Source of the DNA: Cryobacterium sp. N22
Lineage (GTDB): Bacteria; Actinomycetota; Actinomycetes; Actinomycetales; Microbacteriaceae
Length of the DNA stretch: 38,347 nucleotides
Assembly: GCF_002929555.1 (NCBI RefSeq)
Contig: NZ_PJJP01000014.1
Span: 1 to 38,347, forward strand
Direction: 5' to 3'
Position numbers and translations under genes: made by a program. Below, piece by piece: positions 7,956 to 16,540 of the stretch (its first letter is position 1; each line of letters begins with the position of its first letter). The notes below the pieces were generated by a model. That model had not been told where the DNA came from. It did not search any database and saw only the letters and a list, made by a program, of their open reading frames with translations.

Positions 7956-9278
7956 TCAGCCGGGCGGCAGGGCCCCGGCCCGGCGCCGCAATGCCGCGCG
8001 CAGCCGCTCGTCGCCGGTCAGCTCCACGGCCCGGGCGTACGCGGCACGGGCATCCGCCACCCGACCGGCCTCGGCGCACAGGTGCGCCCGGGTGGCCCAG
8101 AACGGCTGAAACGACGCCGTGTCCGGGCGGTCGCGGGCCAGCGCATCCAGCACGCCGAGCCCGGCAGCCGGCCCGTCGACCTCGCCGGTGACCGCGGCCA
8201 GTGCCACCCGGGCGCCCGCGGTGGGGGAGACCCGCACCAGTGCGGTGTGCAGGATCTTCAGTGTGGCCCAGTCCGTGACACCGGAGCGGGCCCGGTCGCA
8301 GTGCGCCGACTGGATGGCCGCCTCCAGCTGGAACCGGCCGATCCGGCCCAGCGGCTGGGCGCGCCGCAGGTAGCGCTCCCCGCGCTCGATGAGGGTGGTG
8401 TCCCACAGCGCCGGGTCCTGGTCGTCGAGCGCGACGAGCTCACCCGAGCTGGTTGTCCGGGCCGGCAGCCTGGCGATCGAGAGCGCGAGCAGGGCGGCCA
8501 GGCCGAGTACCTCCGGCTCGTCGGGCAACAGTGCGGCGAGGGTCTCGGCCAGGTACAGCGCTTCGCCGGCCAACGAATCCGGCGCGGCACGGGCATCCGG
8601 ATCGGCGCTGGCCCAGTCGATGGCGTAGGCGCCGTAGACGGCCTCGAGCACCGGGGGCAACCGTTGGGGCAGCTCGGTGAGCGACGGCAGCACGAACGGG
8701 ATGCGCGTGGCGCGGATGCGCCGCTTGGCCCGCACCAGCCGCTGCGCCATGGTCTGCTCCGGAACGGCGTAGGCGGCGGCGATGTCGGCCGCGGTCAGGC
8801 CCAGCACGGTGTGCAGCATCAGAGGGGTGCGGATGCCCGGGTCGATCGCCGGGTGGGCGCACACGCAGAGCAGCTCGATGCGCTTGTCGGGAATCGCCTC
8901 GGCGTCGAGGGAGTCAAGCACGTCGAGCCCTACGGTGCCGGAGCCCCCGTCCCATGCGTCCGGTCCGATGGACGCCGTTCCGGTGCCTCGGCCGCCGTCC
9001 CGGGCGGCGCCGTCGAGCGGGTCCTCGGCCAGCGGAGCCCGCAGCCGCACCGCCGCTGACTTCCACAGGTCCCTGAGCCGGTTGCGTGCCACGGTGAGCA
9101 ACCATCCCTCCGGATTGTCGGGAACACCATCGCGCGGCCAGGTGATCAGCGCGCGCTCGAAGGCATCGGAGAGGGCGTCTTCGGCGGCCGCGATGTCGCC
9201 GGTGGGCGCGGCCAGCACGGCGATCAGGCGCCCGTAGGAGGCGCGGGCGGCCAGTTCCGCCCGCGCCCGGGCGGTCAC
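7956..9278 (-). CDS. ECF sigma factor of the ECF42 type with C-terminal TPR extension
   Basis: This 440-aa protein is an extracytoplasmic-function sigma factor of COG4941/ECF42. Sigma-2 lies at about 15-75 (DAFERALITWP, WLLTVARNRLRDLWK). A Gly/Asp-rich linker follows at 85-130, and sigma-4 at about 134-190 (LTAADIAAAYAVPEQTMAQRL). A long TPR-like C-terminal domain of about 240 aa runs to the end. ECF42 proteins lack a classical anti-sigma factor and are regulated through this extension. GTG 9278 overlaps the stop of the upstream DGPF gene (GTGA); an in-frame ATG at 9293 is the alternative. Pairing with a DGPF gene is the known ECF42 neighbourhood. The signal sensed is unknown. Confidence 0.92.
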   Translation of the reverse strand: MTARARAELAARASYGRLIAVLAAPTGDIAAAEDALSDAFERALITWPRDGVPDNPEGWLLTVARNRLRDLWKSAAVRLRAPLAEDPLDGAARDGGRGTGTASIGPDAWDGGSGTVGLDVLDSLDAEAIPDKRIELLCVCAHPAIDPGIRTPLMLHTVLGLTAADIAAAYAVPEQTMAQRLVRAKRRIRATRIPFVLPSLTELPQRLPPVLEAVYGAYAIDWASADPDARAAPDSLAGEALYLAETLAALLPDEPEVLGLAALLALSIARLPARTTSSGELVALDDQDPALWDTTLIERGERYLRRAQPLGRIGRFQLEAAIQSAHCDRARSGVTDWATLKILHTALVRVSPTAGARVALAAVTGEVDGPAAGLGVLDALARDRPDTASFQPFWATRAHLCAEAGRVADARAAYARAVELTGDERLRAALRRRAGALPPG

Positions 9279-9652
9279 GCTACCTGGTGCCATTCGCCGT
9301 CGGTGAACACGATCGCCGACGGGCGCACCTCGATGGCGCCGTACTGGGCGGCGGGGCACTTCCCGGCCCAGTCGAGAGCGGCGTCGAGGTCGGGCACGTT
9401 GATCACGAAGGTGCCGTTGAGGCGTTCCTTGGTGTCGGCGAACGGGCCATCCTGAATCTGCAGGGCGCCTTCCCGCAACGACACCGTCGTCGAGGCCGAC
9501 ACGGGCTGCAGGATGTCGGCGGACACGAGCACCCCTGCTGCGTCGAGGGCCTTGCCGTAAGCGTCGAACGCCGCCCGGCCCCATTCCATGTCCTCTTCGG
9601 TGATCCCGGCGTCCCCGGACTCCTGGCTGATGACGAGAAGTGAATACTGCAT
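9275..9652 (-). CDS. YCII-related DGPF-domain protein
   Basis: This 125-aa protein has the YCII fold of small dimeric ferredoxin-like proteins. It contains the DGPF signature (68-71, in ALQIQDGPFADTKE) that gives the ECF42-associated group its name. The ATG at 9652 has AAAGGA about 6 bp upstream; an in-frame start 15 bp earlier would disrupt this RBS and is less likely. It is the first gene of a two-gene operon with the sigma factor, and their stop and start overlap. DGPF proteins are the usual regulon members of ECF42 sigma factors; their biochemical role is not established. Confidence 0.92.
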   Translation of the reverse strand: MQYSLLVISQESGDAGITEEDMEWGRAAFDAYGKALDAAGVLVSADILQPVSASTTVSLREGALQIQDGPFADTKERLNGTFVINVPDLDAALDWAGKCPAAQYGAIEVRPSAIVFTDGEWHQVA

Positions 9653-9692
9653 GATCTGTCCTTTCACGCGTAACGGATACTGACACTCCTAT

Positions 9693-9719
9693 GACGACTG
9701 AACCAGTCCGAAATAGACA
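9693..9719 (-). promoter_or_regulatory. Candidate ECF42-type promoter for the DGPF-sigma operon
   Basis: Read on the minus strand, TGTCTA (9714-9719) is followed after 17 bp by CGTC (9693-9696), about 40 bp before the DGPF ATG. This resembles the ECF42 pattern as I recall it (TGTCGA-like -35 and CG(A/T)C -10), with one mismatch. It would make the operon autoregulated. The match is by eye only. Confidence 0.4.
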
Positions 9720-9739
9720 TCCGCGCCGCAACCGTGCCA

Positions 9740-9807
9740 CAACTGTTGCCCGGGCGGACAATTGCGCCCGGCGCACCGGGACCATTTGTCCGCTTCGGCA
9801 ACAGTTG
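9740..9807. repeat. 68-bp hairpin repeat, copy A
   Basis: This element is a three-tier inverted repeat. The outer stem is CAACTGTTGCC (9740-9750) with GGCAACAGTTG (9797-9807), the middle stem GCGGACAA with TTGTCCGC, and the inner stem CCCGG/CCGGG around a CGCA loop. A second copy in the same orientation lies at 11301-11368, so the pair flanks the MFS gene. It sits downstream of the MFS stop and upstream of the DGPF promoter and could act as a terminator, though no T-run is present. Confidence 0.85.
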
Positions 9808-9839
9808 GCGCGCGGGATGCCCGCGGGCGCAGGCGCGGG

Positions 9840-11246
9840 TCAGGCGGGCAGCGCGGGCGGGTCGTCGTGGCCGACCCGGCCCACGAGCAGCAGGCCGCCG
9901 ACCGCGAGCAGCGCCGAGAGCGTGAAGGAGGCCGTGTAGGTGGCGGTGCCGCCCAGCGGCGCGAAGGCCACGAACACCACGGCCGTGGCTGCCAGGGCCA
10001 GCGCCGCGCCGATGGAGTCGGCGATCAGCAGCGCGGAGGAGTTGAAGCCCTGCTGCTCCGGCGCCGACAGCCGCAGCACCCGGCCGCTCTGCCGCGGAAA
10101 GAGGGTGCCCATGCCCGCCCCGGCGACGGCCCAGCCGGCGATCGCGACCACGGGCGCCAAGCCCAGCGCGCTGGTCACGGCCGACCCGGTGATCGCGATC
10201 AGCAGCAGCACGCTGCCCAGCAGCATGCTGCCCGCATCGCTCAGCACCGTGGCGTAACGTCCCTGCAGCCAGGACGCCAGAGCCCAGGTGACGCCGGCGC
10301 CGCTGAGCGCCAGCCCGGCCAGCACGGGGGAGAGCCGGTACTCGCCGGTGAGCAACGCCGGCAGGTACACCTCGGTGGAGAGAAACGCCCCCGAGACCAA
10401 CCCGCGGATCGTCATCACCACGGGCAGTCCACGCCGACCGCTGAGCGTGCCGGCCGGCAGCAGTGGACGCAGGGCCACCCCGGCCAGCACAAAGGCGGCG
10501 CCGGTGCCGATCCACAGCAGGGCGCCCGGCAGCTGCGCCGCCATCGACGCGCAGAGCACCGCCGCCGCCGCACCGAGCGACCACAGCGTGCGCGACAGCC
10601 GCCACGGCTCCCGACCGCCAACCGGCCGCTCCCGCTCCGCCGCCGCGATCGACGCCAGCCCTGGCCGCAGCATCCCCATCGCCGCCACCACCAGCACCAC
10701 CACGCCGAGGAACACCCACCGCCAACTGGTGTACTCGGCCACCAGGCCCGCGATGAACGGCCCGATCAACGACGGCACCACCCAGGCACCGGCGAAGGCG
10801 CCGAAGATCGCCGGATGCATCCGCTGCGGGTACACCCGCGCCACCACCACGTACAGCGACACGCTCAGCGCCCCACCGCCGAGGCCGTGCACCAGGCGTC
10901 CCACGATGAGGGCGGGCATGGATGCGGCGGTGCCGGCGATGACCAGGCCCACCACGAACAGCACCACCGCGGTCAGCACCACGGGCACCGGCCCGGAGCG
11001 GTCCGCCCAGTTGCCCGCTGCGACCATGCCCACCACGCCCACGGCGAGCGGACCGGAGAACGCCAGCGCGTACAACGCGTCGCCGTCAAGCGCCGCACTG
11101 ATGATGGGCATCACCGTGGTCACGGCCAGCGCCTCGAACGCGGCCAGGAAGATCAGCGCGAGGATCCCGACGGTGACCCAGACGTACTCCCGCCCGAAGA
11201 TCGAGGCCGGGCGCAACGGGACCGAGGGCGAGGTGGGGAGGGGCAC
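9840..11246 (-). CDS. MFS transporter, DHA2-like drug/metabolite exporter
   Basis: This 468-aa major facilitator protein is rich in hydrophobic helices (about 12-14). It begins with an acidic intramembrane motif, LAAFEALAVTTVMPII (about 34-49), typical of DHA2-type drug:H+ antiporters. The MFS motif A region is GNWADRSGPVPVV and the motif C-like helix is GAWVVPSLIGPFIAG. The substrate cannot be predicted. The ATG at 11246 follows a GC-rich leader. The gene is alone on its strand and is bracketed by two copies of a 68-bp hairpin repeat, which may mean that it moved or was inserted as a unit. Confidence 0.88.
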   Translation of the reverse strand: MPLPTSPSVPLRPASIFGREYVWVTVGILALIFLAAFEALAVTTVMPIISAALDGDALYALAFSGPLAVGVVGMVAAGNWADRSGPVPVVLTAVVLFVVGLVIAGTAASMPALIVGRLVHGLGGGALSVSLYVVVARVYPQRMHPAIFGAFAGAWVVPSLIGPFIAGLVAEYTSWRWVFLGVVVLVVAAMGMLRPGLASIAAAERERPVGGREPWRLSRTLWSLGAAAAVLCASMAAQLPGALLWIGTGAAFVLAGVALRPLLPAGTLSGRRGLPVVMTIRGLVSGAFLSTEVYLPALLTGEYRLSPVLAGLALSGAGVTWALASWLQGRYATVLSDAGSMLLGSVLLLIAITGSAVTSALGLAPVVAIAGWAVAGAGMGTLFPRQSGRVLRLSAPEQQGFNSSALLIADSIGAALALAATAVVFVAFAPLGGTATYTASFTLSALLAVGGLLLVGRVGHDDPPALPA

Positions 11247-11300
11247 GAGAGCGATAGTAGGACCTCAAGCGCTCTTGAGGTCAACCTGACCGGCCCGCAA

Positions 11301-11368
11301 CAACTGTTGCCCGTGCGGACAATTGCACCCGGCGTACCGGGACCATTTGTCCGCATCGGTAACAGTAG
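11301..11368. repeat. 68-bp hairpin repeat, copy B
   Basis: This is the second copy of the element at 9740-9807, about 85 % identical by eye and in the same orientation. The inner CCCGG/CCGGG and middle GCGGACAA/TTGTCCGC stems are kept; the right outer arm has drifted (GGTAACAGTAG). It lies between the MFS start and the tRNA-Ser 3' end. Confidence 0.85.
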
Positions 11369-11381
11369 GGCGTTAAAAGCG

Positions 11382-11409
11382 GAAACGCCCACTCGAAAGC
11401 GGGCGTTTC
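11382..11409 (-). terminator. Hairpin terminator downstream of tRNA-Ser
   Basis: GAAACGCCC (11382-11390) pairs perfectly with GGGCGTTTC (11401-11409) across a 10-nt loop, directly after the tRNA 3' end. On the minus strand a short CGCTTTTA tract follows, so it probably ends tRNA-Ser transcription. Confidence 0.7.
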
Positions 11410-11411
11410 AC

Positions 11412-11499
11412 TGGCGGAGAATGGGGGATTCGAACCCCCGAGGGCTTTCACCCAACACGCTTTCCAAGCGTGCGCCATAGGCCACTAGGCGAATTCTCC
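11412..11499 (-). tRNA. serT-like: tRNA-Ser (anticodon GGA)
   Basis: The minus strand folds as a class II tRNA. The acceptor stem GGAGAAT pairs with ATTCTCC, and the discriminator G is followed by an encoded CCA (11412-11414). The anticodon stem-loop CACGC-TTGGAAA-GCGTG presents GGA, which reads UCC/UCU serine codons. A long variable arm precedes the TTCGAAT T-loop. It lies about 120 bp from the SRP RNA gene and diverges from it. The gene symbol is descriptive only. Confidence 0.95.
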
Positions 11500-11587
11500 T
11501 AAGCCGGCCGATTCGTGAAGACAACGACCAGGGAAAATCTTACCTGCTTCCGGAGCCCCCGAGTGACACGTCCCACAACCGCCGGTT

Positions 11588-11616
11588 TTGGGCGTGGGGC
11601 CCAGACGCCCTAAACT
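11588..11616 (+). promoter_or_regulatory. Promoter of the SRP RNA gene
   Basis: TTGGGC (11588-11593) and TAAACT (11611-11616) are spaced by 17 bp. The -10 ends six bases before the first paired base of the SRP RNA at 11623, the expected distance to a transcription start. Confidence 0.6.
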
Positions 11617-11622
11617 GGCAAC

Positions 11623-11712
11623 GGCTCCTCGCGTGGCGCTATCTCAGCCAACTCCCCCAGGACGGAAACGTAGCAAGGGTAACTGGGCTCTGGTGGGTGC
11701 GCGAGGAGTTTT
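11623..11712 (+). ncRNA. ffs: Signal recognition particle RNA (small bacterial type)
   Basis: This segment folds into one long hairpin: CTCCTCGCG (11625-11633) pairs with CGCGAGGAG (11700-11708) and TTTT follows. The apical domain shows the conserved Ffh-binding elements: CAGG on the left of the symmetric loop, a GGAA-type tetraloop (ACGGAAACGT) and AGCA on the right, followed by AAGGGTAA. It is about 90 nt, the small SRP type without an Alu domain. With Ffh it targets nascent membrane proteins to FtsY. It lies next to tRNA-Ser, as is common in Gram-positive bacteria, but dnaX is about 25 kb away. Confidence 0.9.
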
Positions 11713-11760
11713 ACTTTGCCCGGATGCGAACCGGAAAGCGTAGCCCTATCGCCGGCAAAC

Positions 11761-11782
11761 AGGGGGGACCAACGTCCCTCCT
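11761..11782. other. 9-bp hairpin between ffs and xfp
   Basis: AGGGGGGAC (11761-11769) pairs with GTCCCTCCT (11774-11782), with one G-T wobble, across a CAAC loop. It may stop read-through from ffs. No T-run follows, so it is not a canonical intrinsic terminator. Confidence 0.45.
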
Positions 11783-11806
11783 GGCCAGGAAACCACGCTC
11801 CTAGAC

Positions 11807-11835
11807 TTGAACAGCGCCACTGGCGCCCATAGAGC
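11807..11835 (+). promoter_or_regulatory. Candidate xfp promoter with palindrome in the spacer
   Basis: TTGAAC (11807-11812) and TAGAGC (11830-11835) are 17 bp apart, just upstream of xfp. The spacer holds a perfect inverted repeat, GCGCCA-C-TGGCGC (11814-11826), placed where a repressor would block polymerase. The start would leave a very short leader, so the exact -10 is uncertain. Confidence 0.35.
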
Positions 11836-11849
11836 ACCTGGAGTCCGTG

Positions 11850-14321
11850 ATGGTCCATTCGTCCCACGCCACCTCATTCACCTGGCCCAGCCGCCTGCCG
11901 CACGCGTTGAGCGCCGAAGCTCTCGCCAGCGTCGACGCGTGGTGGCGAGCCGCGAACTATCTCTCGGTCGGGCAGATCTATCTGCTCGACAACCCGCTGC
12001 TGCGGGAGCCGCTCCAGAAAGAGCACATCAAGCCGCGGCTGCTCGGCCACTGGGGTACCACCCCCGGCCTGAACTTCCTCTACGCGCACCTGAACCGGGT
12101 CATCCGCGAACGCGCGATCAGCACCCTCTACATCACCGGCCCCGGCCACGGCGGGCCCGGCATGGTCGCCAACGCCTACCTGGACGGCACCTACTCCGAG
12201 ATCTACTCCGGCATCGACCAGTCCGAAGACGGCATCAAGGGCCTGTTCCGCCAGTTCTCCTTTCCCGGCGGCATCCCCAGCCACGCCTCACCCGAGACCC
12301 CCGGCTCCATCCACGAGGGCGGCGAGCTCGGCTACGCGCTCAGCCACGCCTACGGCGCCGCGTTCGACAACCCCGACCTGCTCGTGGCCGCCGTCGTCGG
12401 CGACGGCGAGGCCGAGACTGGCCCGCTGGCCACCAGCTGGCACTCCAACAAGTTCGTCGACCCGTTGCAGGACGGCGTCGTGCTGCCGATCCTGCACCTC
12501 AACGGGTACAAGATCGCCAACCCCACCATCCTGGCCCGCATCCCCGAGAGCGAACTGCTCGAGCTGATGCGCGGCTACGGCCACAACCCGCACATCGTCT
12601 CCGGCGGTTTCGACGGCGAAGACCCCCTGGCCGTGCACCAGCGCATGGCGCAGACCATGGACGAGGTGCTCAACGAGATCGCCGCGATCAAGCGCGCCGC
12701 CCTCGCCGGCGACACCAACCGGCCGCGCTGGCCGATGATCATCCTGCGCACCCCCAAGGGCTGGACCTGCCCGCCCGTCATCGACGGCGTGCAGGTGGAG
12801 GACTCCTGGCGCTCGCACCAGGTGCCGCTGGTCAACGCCCGCGACACCCAGTCGCACACCGACGTGCTCGAATCCTGGCTCAAGTCCTACAAGCCCGAGG
12901 AGCTCTTCGACAAGGCCGGCGCCCCCGCCGCCAACATCAGCGCGCTCGCCCCGCACGGCGACCTGCGCATGAGCGCCAACCCGGTCGCCAACGGCGGGCT
13001 GCTGCGCCGCGAGCTCAAGCTGCCCAACTTCCGCGACTACGCGGTGGATGTGCCGACCCCCGGCGCCACCGTCGACGAGGCCACCAAGGTGCTCGGCATC
13101 TGGATGGCCGACGTCATCCGCGAGAACCCGGACAACTTCCGCATCTTCGGACCCGACGAGACCGCGTCCAACCGGCTCGCGCCATCCGTCTACGCCGCTA
13201 CCGACAAGCAGTGGAACGGCGAATACCTGCCCGAAGACACCAACCTGGCCCGCGCCGGCCGGGTCATGGAGATGCTCAGCGAGCACCAGTGCCAGGGCTG
13301 GCTCGAGGGCTACCTGCTCACCGGCCGGCACGGTGTCTTCAACTGCTACGAAGCGTTCATCCACATCATCGACTCGATGTTCAACCAGCACGCCAAGTGG
13401 CTCAAGGTCACCCGGGAGATCCCGTGGCGCCGCTCCATCTCGAGCCTGAACTACCTGCTCTCCTCGCACGTCTGGCGCCAGGACCACAATGGTTTCAGTC
13501 ACCAGGACCCCGGCTTCATCGACCACGTCGTGAACAAGAGCGCCGACGTCGTGCGGGTGTACCTGCCCTTCGACGCGAACACGCTGCTGTCGATCTACGA
13601 CCACTGCCTGCGCAGCGTCGACTACGTCAACGTGGTCGTGGCCGGCAAGCAGCCGGCGCCGAACTGGCTCACCATGGACCAGGCCGTCGCGCACTGCGAG
13701 CGGGGCCTGGGCATCTTCGAGTGGGCCGGCACCGAAATCCCCGGCACCGAACCCGACGTGGTGCTCGCCGCCGCCGGCGAAGTGCCCACCCTCGAGGTGC
13801 TCGCCGCCGCCAAGATCCTGCGCGAGGCCATGCCCGACCTCAGCGTGCGCGTGGTCAACGTGGTCGACCTGATGCGCCTGCAGAGCGAGGACGACCACCC
13901 GCACGGCCTGAGCGACCGGGAGTTCGACGCATACTTCACCGCGAACAAGCCCATCGTGTTCGCGTACCACGGCTACCCGTGGCTGATCCACAGGCTCACC
14001 TACAAGCGCCACGGCCATGGCAACCTGCACGCCCGCGGGTACAAGGAGAACGGAACGACGACGACGCCGTTCGACATGGTCATGCTCAACGACCTCGACC
14101 GGTACCACCTGGTGATGGATGTCATCGACCGGGTGCCCGGACTCGGAGCCCGTGCCGGACTGCTTCGCCAGCAGATGCAGGATGCCCGTCTGCGTGCCCG
14201 GCAGTACACCCGCGATCACGGGGAAGACATTCCCGAAGTGACCGACTGGGTATGGGCTGGGAACGATGCCGCGGCAGCCGCTGCGCGCGCACTGGACACC
14301 ACCGGCGGGGATAACGTATAA
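11850..14321 (+). CDS. xfp: Xylulose-5-phosphate/fructose-6-phosphate phosphoketolase
   Basis: This 823-aa thiamine-diphosphate enzyme splits xylulose-5-P (and often fructose-6-P) with phosphate into acetyl-phosphate plus glyceraldehyde-3-P or erythrose-4-P. Family motifs are in order: HWGTTPG (67-73), GPGHGGPG (97-104), SFPGGIPSH (137-145), EGGELGYAL (156-164) and the TPP/Mg motif GDGEAETG (184-191). The length is usual for the family. The start is ATG 11850, with GGAG six bases upstream; the GTG three bases earlier is less well placed. Two bases separate it from pta, and ackA follows, giving a complete acetyl-phosphate route to acetyl-CoA or to acetate plus ATP. Confidence 0.97.
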   Translation: MVHSSHATSFTWPSRLPHALSAEALASVDAWWRAANYLSVGQIYLLDNPLLREPLQKEHIKPRLLGHWGTTPGLNFLYAHLNRVIRERAISTLYITGPGHGGPGMVANAYLDGTYSEIYSGIDQSEDGIKGLFRQFSFPGGIPSHASPETPGSIHEGGELGYALSHAYGAAFDNPDLLVAAVVGDGEAETGPLATSWHSNKFVDPLQDGVVLPILHLNGYKIANPTILARIPESELLELMRGYGHNPHIVSGGFDGEDPLAVHQRMAQTMDEVLNEIAAIKRAALAGDTNRPRWPMIILRTPKGWTCPPVIDGVQVEDSWRSHQVPLVNARDTQSHTDVLESWLKSYKPEELFDKAGAPAANISALAPHGDLRMSANPVANGGLLRRELKLPNFRDYAVDVPTPGATVDEATKVLGIWMADVIRENPDNFRIFGPDETASNRLAPSVYAATDKQWNGEYLPEDTNLARAGRVMEMLSEHQCQGWLEGYLLTGRHGVFNCYEAFIHIIDSMFNQHAKWLKVTREIPWRRSISSLNYLLSSHVWRQDHNGFSHQDPGFIDHVVNKSADVVRVYLPFDANTLLSIYDHCLRSVDYVNVVVAGKQPAPNWLTMDQAVAHCERGLGIFEWAGTEIPGTEPDVVLAAAGEVPTLEVLAAAKILREAMPDLSVRVVNVVDLMRLQSEDDHPHGLSDREFDAYFTANKPIVFAYHGYPWLIHRLTYKRHGHGNLHARGYKENGTTTTPFDMVMLNDLDRYHLVMDVIDRVPGLGARAGLLRQQMQDARLRARQYTRDHGEDIPEVTDWVWAGNDAAAAAARALDTTGGDNV

Positions 14322-14323
14322 CC

Positions 14324-16540
14324 GTGGCTCGAAGCATTTACATCACCTCCGCCGAGGGAAATACCGGCAAATCTACTATCGCACTCGGCGTTCTCGACAC
14401 CCTGTTGCACTCCATCGAGCGGGTGGGCGTCTTCCGTCCCATCGCTCGTTCCAAGCACAAGCCCGACTATGTGCTCGAACTCCTGCTCAACCACCTGCAG
14501 GCCCGCAAGCCCGTCGGCGACCATCCCGTCGCCCAGCCGGCGCTCAGCTACGACGAGTGCGTCGGCGTCACCTACGACGACGTGCACGCCGACCCGGATG
14601 CCGCGCTCTCGCGCATCGTGGCCCGCTACAAGGCCGTCGAAGCGCAGTGTGACGCCGTCGTGGTCATCGGCAGCGACTTCACAGACGTCGGCAGCCCCAC
14701 CGAACTGGCCTACAACGCCCGCATCGCCGCGAACCTCGGCGTGCCGGTGCTGCTCGTGCTCGCCGGCCGGGTGGCTTTCGGCCAGGGCGAGGGGCTCAAC
14801 CAGAGCGACCAGCTCGGCCAGAGCGAACCGCGCACCAGCGACGACATCCGCCAGCTCACCGATGTGGCCCTGACCGAACTCGCGTCTGAGCACGTCTCGC
14901 TGCTCGGCGTCGTGGTCAACCGCGCCGACCCCGCCAACCTCAACGGCCTCATCGCCGCGGTGCGCGAGGGCGTCGACAACACCCCGGACGCCACGGATGC
15001 CCTGCACGCCGCCGTCGTGCCCGTCTGGGCCATCCCCGAAGACGCGTTCCTCGTGGCCCCCAGCATGAAGACCATCCTCGAAGCCACCCACGGCACCCTG
15101 GTGCAGGGCGACCCCGAGCTGCTCTCCCGCGAGGCGCTCAGCGTCGTCGTGGCCGCCATGTCGATGGTCAACGTGCTGCCCCGCCTCGCTGAGGGCGCCG
15201 TCGTCGTCATCCCCAGCGACCGCCCGGAGGTGCTGCTGGCCGCGCTGATGGCCAACTCCTCGGCCACCTTCCCGTCGCTGGCCGGCATCGTTCTCGTCGG
15301 CGGTTTCGCGCTGCCCGAGTCGATCGTTCAGCTCATGAAGGGCCTCGCCCCGTCGGTGCCGATCGTCCGCACCGACCTGGCCTCCTACGAGGCGGCGCTG
15401 CGCATCACGCACACCCGCGGCCGTCTGGCCGCCGACTCGCAGCGCAAGCACGACACCGCCCTGGCGCTGTTCGAGCAGCACGTCGACGGTGCCGCCCTGC
15501 TCGACCGGCTCAAGGTGAGCCGCGCCGACGTGGTCACCCCGCTGATGTTCGAGTACACCCTGCTGGAGCGCGCCAGGCAGAACCGCATGCGCATCGTGCT
15601 GCCCGAGGGCGACGACGACCGCGTGCTGCGCGCCGCCGCCACCCTGCTGGCCCGCGACGTGGCCGACCTGATCATCCTCGGCGAGGAGTTCGAGGTGCGC
15701 TCGCGCGCCATCGGCCTGGGCCTGGACATCGCCAAGGCGCAGGTCATCAGCCCGTTCGACGACGTGCTGCGGATGCGTTTCGCCGAGGAATACGCGCGCC
15801 TGCGCTCCCACAAGGGCGTCACCGTCGACCAGGCCCGCGACGTCGTCACCGACGTCTCGTACTTCGGCACCATGATGGTGCAGCTCGGCCTGGCCGACGG
15901 CATGGTCTCCGGCGCGTCACACACCACCGCGCACACCATCCGGCCCAGCTTCGAGATCATCAAGACCCGCCCCGGCGTGTCCGTGGTCTCGAGCGTGTTC
16001 CTGATGGCCCTGGCCGACCGGGTGCTCGTCTACGGCGACTGCGCGGTCAACCCCGACCCCACCGCAGCCCAGCTCGCCGACATCGCCATCTCGGCGTCGG
16101 AGACGGCCGTCGAGTTCGGCATCGAGCCGCGCATCGCGATGCTGTCGTACTCCACCGGTGGGTCCGGCAGCGGCGCGGATGTCGAGAAGGTTCGGGAGGC
16201 CACCGCCATCGTGCGTGAACGCCGCCCCGACCTCGCCGTCGAGGGTCCGATCCAGTACGACGCCGCCGCGGATGCCGCAGTGGCCGCCGCGAAGATGCCC
16301 GACTCTGCCGTTGCCGGCAAGGCGAACGTCTTCATCTTCCCCGACCTCAACACCGGCAACAACACCTACAAGGCGGTGCAGCGCAGTGCTGGCGCCGTGG
16401 CGATCGGCCCCGTCCTGCAGGGCCTGCGCAAACCCATCAACGACCTTTCCAGAGGAGCCCTCGTGCAGGACATCGTGAACACCGTGGCGATCACCGCCAT
16501 CCAGGCCGCATCTCTCGCAGCGGTGGTGGCTGCAGTATGA
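14324..16540 (+). CDS. pta: Phosphate acetyltransferase, long form
   Basis: This 738-aa enzyme interconverts acetyl-phosphate and acetyl-CoA. It is the long, three-domain type: an N-terminal BioD-like P-loop domain (SAEGNTGKST, 9-18), a DRTGG regulatory domain at about 210-340, and the catalytic PTA_PTB domain from about 390 (MRIVLPEGDDDRVLRAA, VSGASHTTAHTIRP, SYSTGGSGSG). In enteric long Pta the N-terminal part gives allosteric control by pyruvate and NADH. The start is GTG 14324, two bases after the xfp stop, without a strong RBS, so coupled translation is likely. The stop overlaps the ackA start as ATGA. Confidence 0.97.
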   Translation: MARSIYITSAEGNTGKSTIALGVLDTLLHSIERVGVFRPIARSKHKPDYVLELLLNHLQARKPVGDHPVAQPALSYDECVGVTYDDVHADPDAALSRIVARYKAVEAQCDAVVVIGSDFTDVGSPTELAYNARIAANLGVPVLLVLAGRVAFGQGEGLNQSDQLGQSEPRTSDDIRQLTDVALTELASEHVSLLGVVVNRADPANLNGLIAAVREGVDNTPDATDALHAAVVPVWAIPEDAFLVAPSMKTILEATHGTLVQGDPELLSREALSVVVAAMSMVNVLPRLAEGAVVVIPSDRPEVLLAALMANSSATFPSLAGIVLVGGFALPESIVQLMKGLAPSVPIVRTDLASYEAALRITHTRGRLAADSQRKHDTALALFEQHVDGAALLDRLKVSRADVVTPLMFEYTLLERARQNRMRIVLPEGDDDRVLRAAATLLARDVADLIILGEEFEVRSRAIGLGLDIAKAQVISPFDDVLRMRFAEEYARLRSHKGVTVDQARDVVTDVSYFGTMMVQLGLADGMVSGASHTTAHTIRPSFEIIKTRPGVSVVSSVFLMALADRVLVYGDCAVNPDPTAAQLADIAISASETAVEFGIEPRIAMLSYSTGGSGSGADVEKVREATAIVRERRPDLAVEGPIQYDAAADAAVAAAKMPDSAVAGKANVFIFPDLNTGNNTYKAVQRSAGAVAIGPVLQGLRKPINDLSRGALVQDIVNTVAITAIQAASLAAVVAAV

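Noticed and set aside
11412..11499. tRNA-Ser as a phage or island attachment site
   Set aside because: No integrase and no direct repeat of the tRNA 3' end were found within the window.
12288..14219. 643-aa minus-strand frame inside xfp
   Set aside because: Val/Gly/His-rich antisense shadow with no domain.
11807..14314. 835-aa frame overlapping xfp on the same strand
   Set aside because: Arg/Pro-rich out-of-frame translation of the phosphoketolase gene, whose motifs are unmistakable in the other frame.
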